From VFHP01 sp964443385 (GTDB taxonomy: Bacteria; Chloroflexota; Dehalococcoidia; Lucifugimonadales; UBA2985): a DNA stretch of 6,691 bases. A model generated the notes under the pieces. The model did not search any database. It was given only the letters and a program-made list of their open reading frames with translations, and was not told where the DNA came from. Numbering within the stretch: position 1 is the stretch's first letter; the number at the start of each line of letters is the position of its first letter. The stretch covers positions 1 through 6,691 of the forward strand of contig CAYUCO010000034.1 in assembly GCA_964443385.1 (NCBI GenBank), in the 5' to 3' direction. A program made the translations under genes and the position numbers. Below are positions 5,116 through 6,691 of this stretch, in pieces.

Positions 5116-5203
5116 GGAGGGGTGGGTGAGTGGCTAATACCACCAGACTGTAAATCTGGCGCCCGGAAGGGCTACGTAGGTTCGAATCCTACCCCCTCCA
5201 CCA
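5116..5203 (+). tRNA. tRNA-Tyr (anticodon GTA)
   Basis: The acceptor arms GGAGGGG (5116-5122) and CCCCTCC (5193-5199) pair fully. The anticodon stem CCAGA/TCTGG closes the loop CTGTAAA, with GTA at 5150-5152. The long variable arm typical of bacterial tRNA-Tyr (class II) is present, with GCCC/GGGC (5161-5172) as its stem. The T-stem GTAGG/CCTAC and loop TTCGAAT are regular. The discriminator is A5200 and CCA (5201-5203) is encoded. Confidence 0.97.
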
Positions 5204-5271
5204 ACAGATTGATGGTCTTGGAGTTAGTAAACGATGAATAAAAGTTAATATTAAATTGAAATAAACCTTAG

Positions 5272-5346
5272 GCCCACATAGCTCAGAGGCAGAGCACGTT
5301 CTTGGTAAGAACGGGGTCACCGGTTCGACTCCGGTTGTGGGCTCCA
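5272..5346 (+). tRNA. tRNA-Thr (anticodon GGT)
   Basis: The acceptor arms GCCCACA (5272-5278) and TGTGGGC (5336-5342) pair fully. The D-stem is GCTC/GAGC, and the anticodon stem CGTTC/GAACG closes the loop TTGGTAA, with GGT at 5304-5306, reading ACC/ACU. The T-stem ACCGG/CCGGT and loop TTCGACT are regular. The discriminator is T5343 and CCA (5344-5346) is encoded. It lies 39 nt upstream of tuf, as thrT does before tufB in E. coli. Confidence 0.97.
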
Positions 5347-5385
5347 CGAACATAATGAGAATAAATTTGAAGAGGAGACTTTACA

Positions 5386-6582
5386 ATGGCAAAAAAGGTA
5401 TTTGAAAGGACTAAACCACATCTAAACGTAGGAACCATAGGTCACGTAGACCATGGTAAGACTACGTTAACTTCAGCTATAACAATGGCTTTGAGTAAAC
5501 AAGGTGGTGGAGACGCCAGATCGTTTGATTCAATAGATAATGCCCCTGAAGAAAAAGCCAGAGGGGTTACTATTGCTATAACACACGTGGAATATGAAAC
5601 TGACACTAGGCATTATGCACACGTTGATTGCCCTGGACATGCTGACTACATAAAAAACATGATCACAGGGGCAGCTCAAATGGACGGAGCCATATTAGTA
5701 GTTAGCGCTCCAGACGGACCAATGCCTCAAACAAGAGAACATATACTACTAGCAAGGCAAGTGCAGGTACCCAATATCGTAGTTGCGTTAAACAAGTGCG
5801 ACGCAATGGATGACCCTGAACTACTAGAACTAGTAGAGATGGAACTCAGAGAACTGCTTAGTAGCTACGGGTTCCCGGGCGATGACATTCCAATAGTTCG
5901 AGTGAGTGCATTGCAAGCCGTAGAAGCTGAAGGCAACCCTGAATCTGAATGGACACAAAGTATTCTTGAACTCATGAAAGCAGTAGACGACTACATTCCT
6001 GTTCCAGAAAGACCAAAAGACCAACCGTTCTTAATGCCAGTTGAAGACGTATTCGGCATAAAAGGTAGAGGCACGGTTGTTACTGGAAGGGTTGAAAGAG
6101 GAATTGTAAAAACAGGCGATGAAGTCGACATAGTAGGTATGGGAGAAACTAGGCAAATCGTAGTCACTGGAGTAGAGATGTTCCATAAGACACTGGAGGA
6201 AGGTGAACCAGGAGATGCCGTAGGTTGTCTTTTGAGAGGAATAGAAAGAGAAGAGATAGAGAGAGGACAAGTCCTTTGCCAAAAAGGATCTATGATAGCC
6301 TATACTGAAGCAGATGCTGAGGTATATGTTCTGAGTAGAGACGAAGGAGGAAGGCATACCCCATTCTTCAATGGTTACAAACCTCAGTTCTACATAAGGA
6401 CAACTGATGTTACAGGAGAAATACAGCTGCCAGATGGAGTTGAAATGGTTATGCCTGGTGACAACATCACAATGAAAATAAAATTAATAAGCCCTGTTGC
6501 ACTCGAAGAACAGTTAAGGTTCGCTATAAGAGAAGGCGGTAGAACTGTTGGTTCTGGTGTTATAACAAAAGTGACTGGATAA
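5386..6582 (+). CDS. tuf: Translation elongation factor EF-Tu
   Basis: EF-Tu is the GTPase that brings aminoacyl-tRNA to the ribosomal A site. The 398-residue product is complete. Its G domain has the P-loop GHVDHGKT (19-26), switch I with ARGVTI (58-63, Thr62), DCPGHADY (81-88) with catalytic His85, NKCD (136-139) and SAL (174-176). Domain 2 contains GRGTVVTGRVERG and domain 3 ends with QLRFAIREGGRTVGSGVITKV. No key residue is missing. The start has AGAGGAG (5371-5377) 8 nt upstream. It is transcribed after three tRNA genes, two of them for Thr, and is followed 5 nt later by rpmG, as in the widespread tuf-rpmG-secE-nusG order. Expression is probably driven from the promoter at 4813. No second tuf copy is visible here. 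Confidence 0.98.
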   Translation: MAKKVFERTKPHLNVGTIGHVDHGKTTLTSAITMALSKQGGGDARSFDSIDNAPEEKARGVTIAITHVEYETDTRHYAHVDCPGHADYIKNMITGAAQMDGAILVVSAPDGPMPQTREHILLARQVQVPNIVVALNKCDAMDDPELLELVEMELRELLSSYGFPGDDIPIVRVSALQAVEAEGNPESEWTQSILELMKAVDDYIPVPERPKDQPFLMPVEDVFGIKGRGTVVTGRVERGIVKTGDEVDIVGMGETRQIVVTGVEMFHKTLEEGEPGDAVGCLLRGIEREEIERGQVLCQKGSMIAYTEADAEVYVLSRDEGGRHTPFFNGYKPQFYIRTTDVTGEIQLPDGVEMVMPGDNITMKIKLISPVALEEQLRFAIREGGRTVGSGVITKVTG

Positions 6583-6587
6583 GAATT

Positions 6588-6691
6588 ATGGCAAGGAAAA
6601 GAGGAGACGTAAGACCGATAATCACATTGGCGTGTAGCGACTGCCGGGAGAGAAACTACACTACAATTAAGAATCAGAGAAGTGATCCGCA
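6588..6691 (+). CDS. rpmG: 50S ribosomal protein L33 (3' end outside window)
   Basis: The visible 34 residues begin MARKRGDVRPIITLACSDC and continue RERNYTTIKNQRSDP, matching the N-terminal two thirds of L33 (normally about 50-55 residues). The first zinc-binding pair C-x-x-C (Cys16, Cys19) is present, so this is the zinc-binding (C+) form; the second pair would lie beyond the window. The ATG at 6588 is 5 nt after the tuf stop with no strong separate Shine-Dalgarno, which suggests coupling to tuf. secE and nusG would be expected next. Confidence 0.95.
   Translation, partial: MARKRGDVRPIITLACSDCRERNYTTIKNQRSDP

Noticed and set aside
5204..5271. Hidden tRNA-Gly between tRNA-Tyr and tRNA-Thr(GGT)
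   Set aside because: The spacer is AT-rich, has no TTC-containing T-loop, no TCC or GCC anticodon loop and no pairing acceptor arms.
6031..6357. Minus-strand open frame inside tuf
   Set aside because: Its low-complexity Ser/Phe/Tyr-rich translation is typical of the reverse of a conserved gene, with no supporting signals.

Overview
The window is a bacterial chromosomal segment, moderately AT-rich by eye (roughly 40% GC), with compact housekeeping genes and no sign of a mobile element, phage or CRISPR array. The best lineage guess is Chloroflexota, perhaps a Dehalococcoidia/SAR202-like marine group. This is an inference from the style of the EF-Tu sequence (for example FDSIDNAPEEKARGVTIAI and IPIVRVSAL), the short GalE-like epimerase, and a lipoprotein hydrolase and a Pro/Thr-rich anchored surface protein of types I associate with that phylum. 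It was not tested by search.

Layout. Positions 1-1734 (minus strand) hold a tightly packed run in the order of transcription: pduO-type cobalamin adenosyltransferase, a lipoprotein alpha/beta-hydrolase-fold protein, and hisH (cut by the window start). The three genes overlap (29 nt and an ATGA overlap), so they are probably one operon. A 124-nt divergent spacer with a perfect 13-bp inverted repeat separates this run from rph (RNase PH, plus, 1859-2581). rph runs tail-to-tail, 12 nt apart, into a GalE-like sugar-nucleotide epimerase (minus, 2594-3529). A 350-nt spacer follows. It holds a probable minus-strand promoter for the epimerase and, on the plus strand, a candidate leader ending in a terminator-like hairpin just before the next gene. 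That gene (3880-4734) encodes a secreted, C-terminally anchored surface protein and is closed by a strong intrinsic terminator.

The right third is a translation operon: a strong sigma70-type promoter (4813-4841), a leader hairpin, tRNA-Thr(TGT), tRNA-Tyr(GTA), tRNA-Thr(GGT), tuf (EF-Tu), then rpmG (L33, cut by the window end). The order matches the classical E. coli thrU-tyrU-glyT-thrT-tufB cluster, except that no tRNA-Gly is present.

No clear new multi-gene system is visible. The observations most worth following are the hydrolase-fold lipoprotein that lacks both its nucleophile Ser and its catalytic His, the possible transcription-attenuation leader in front of the surface-protein gene, the symmetric palindrome with outward-facing -10 elements, and an extra base in the T-stem of tRNA-Thr(TGT).
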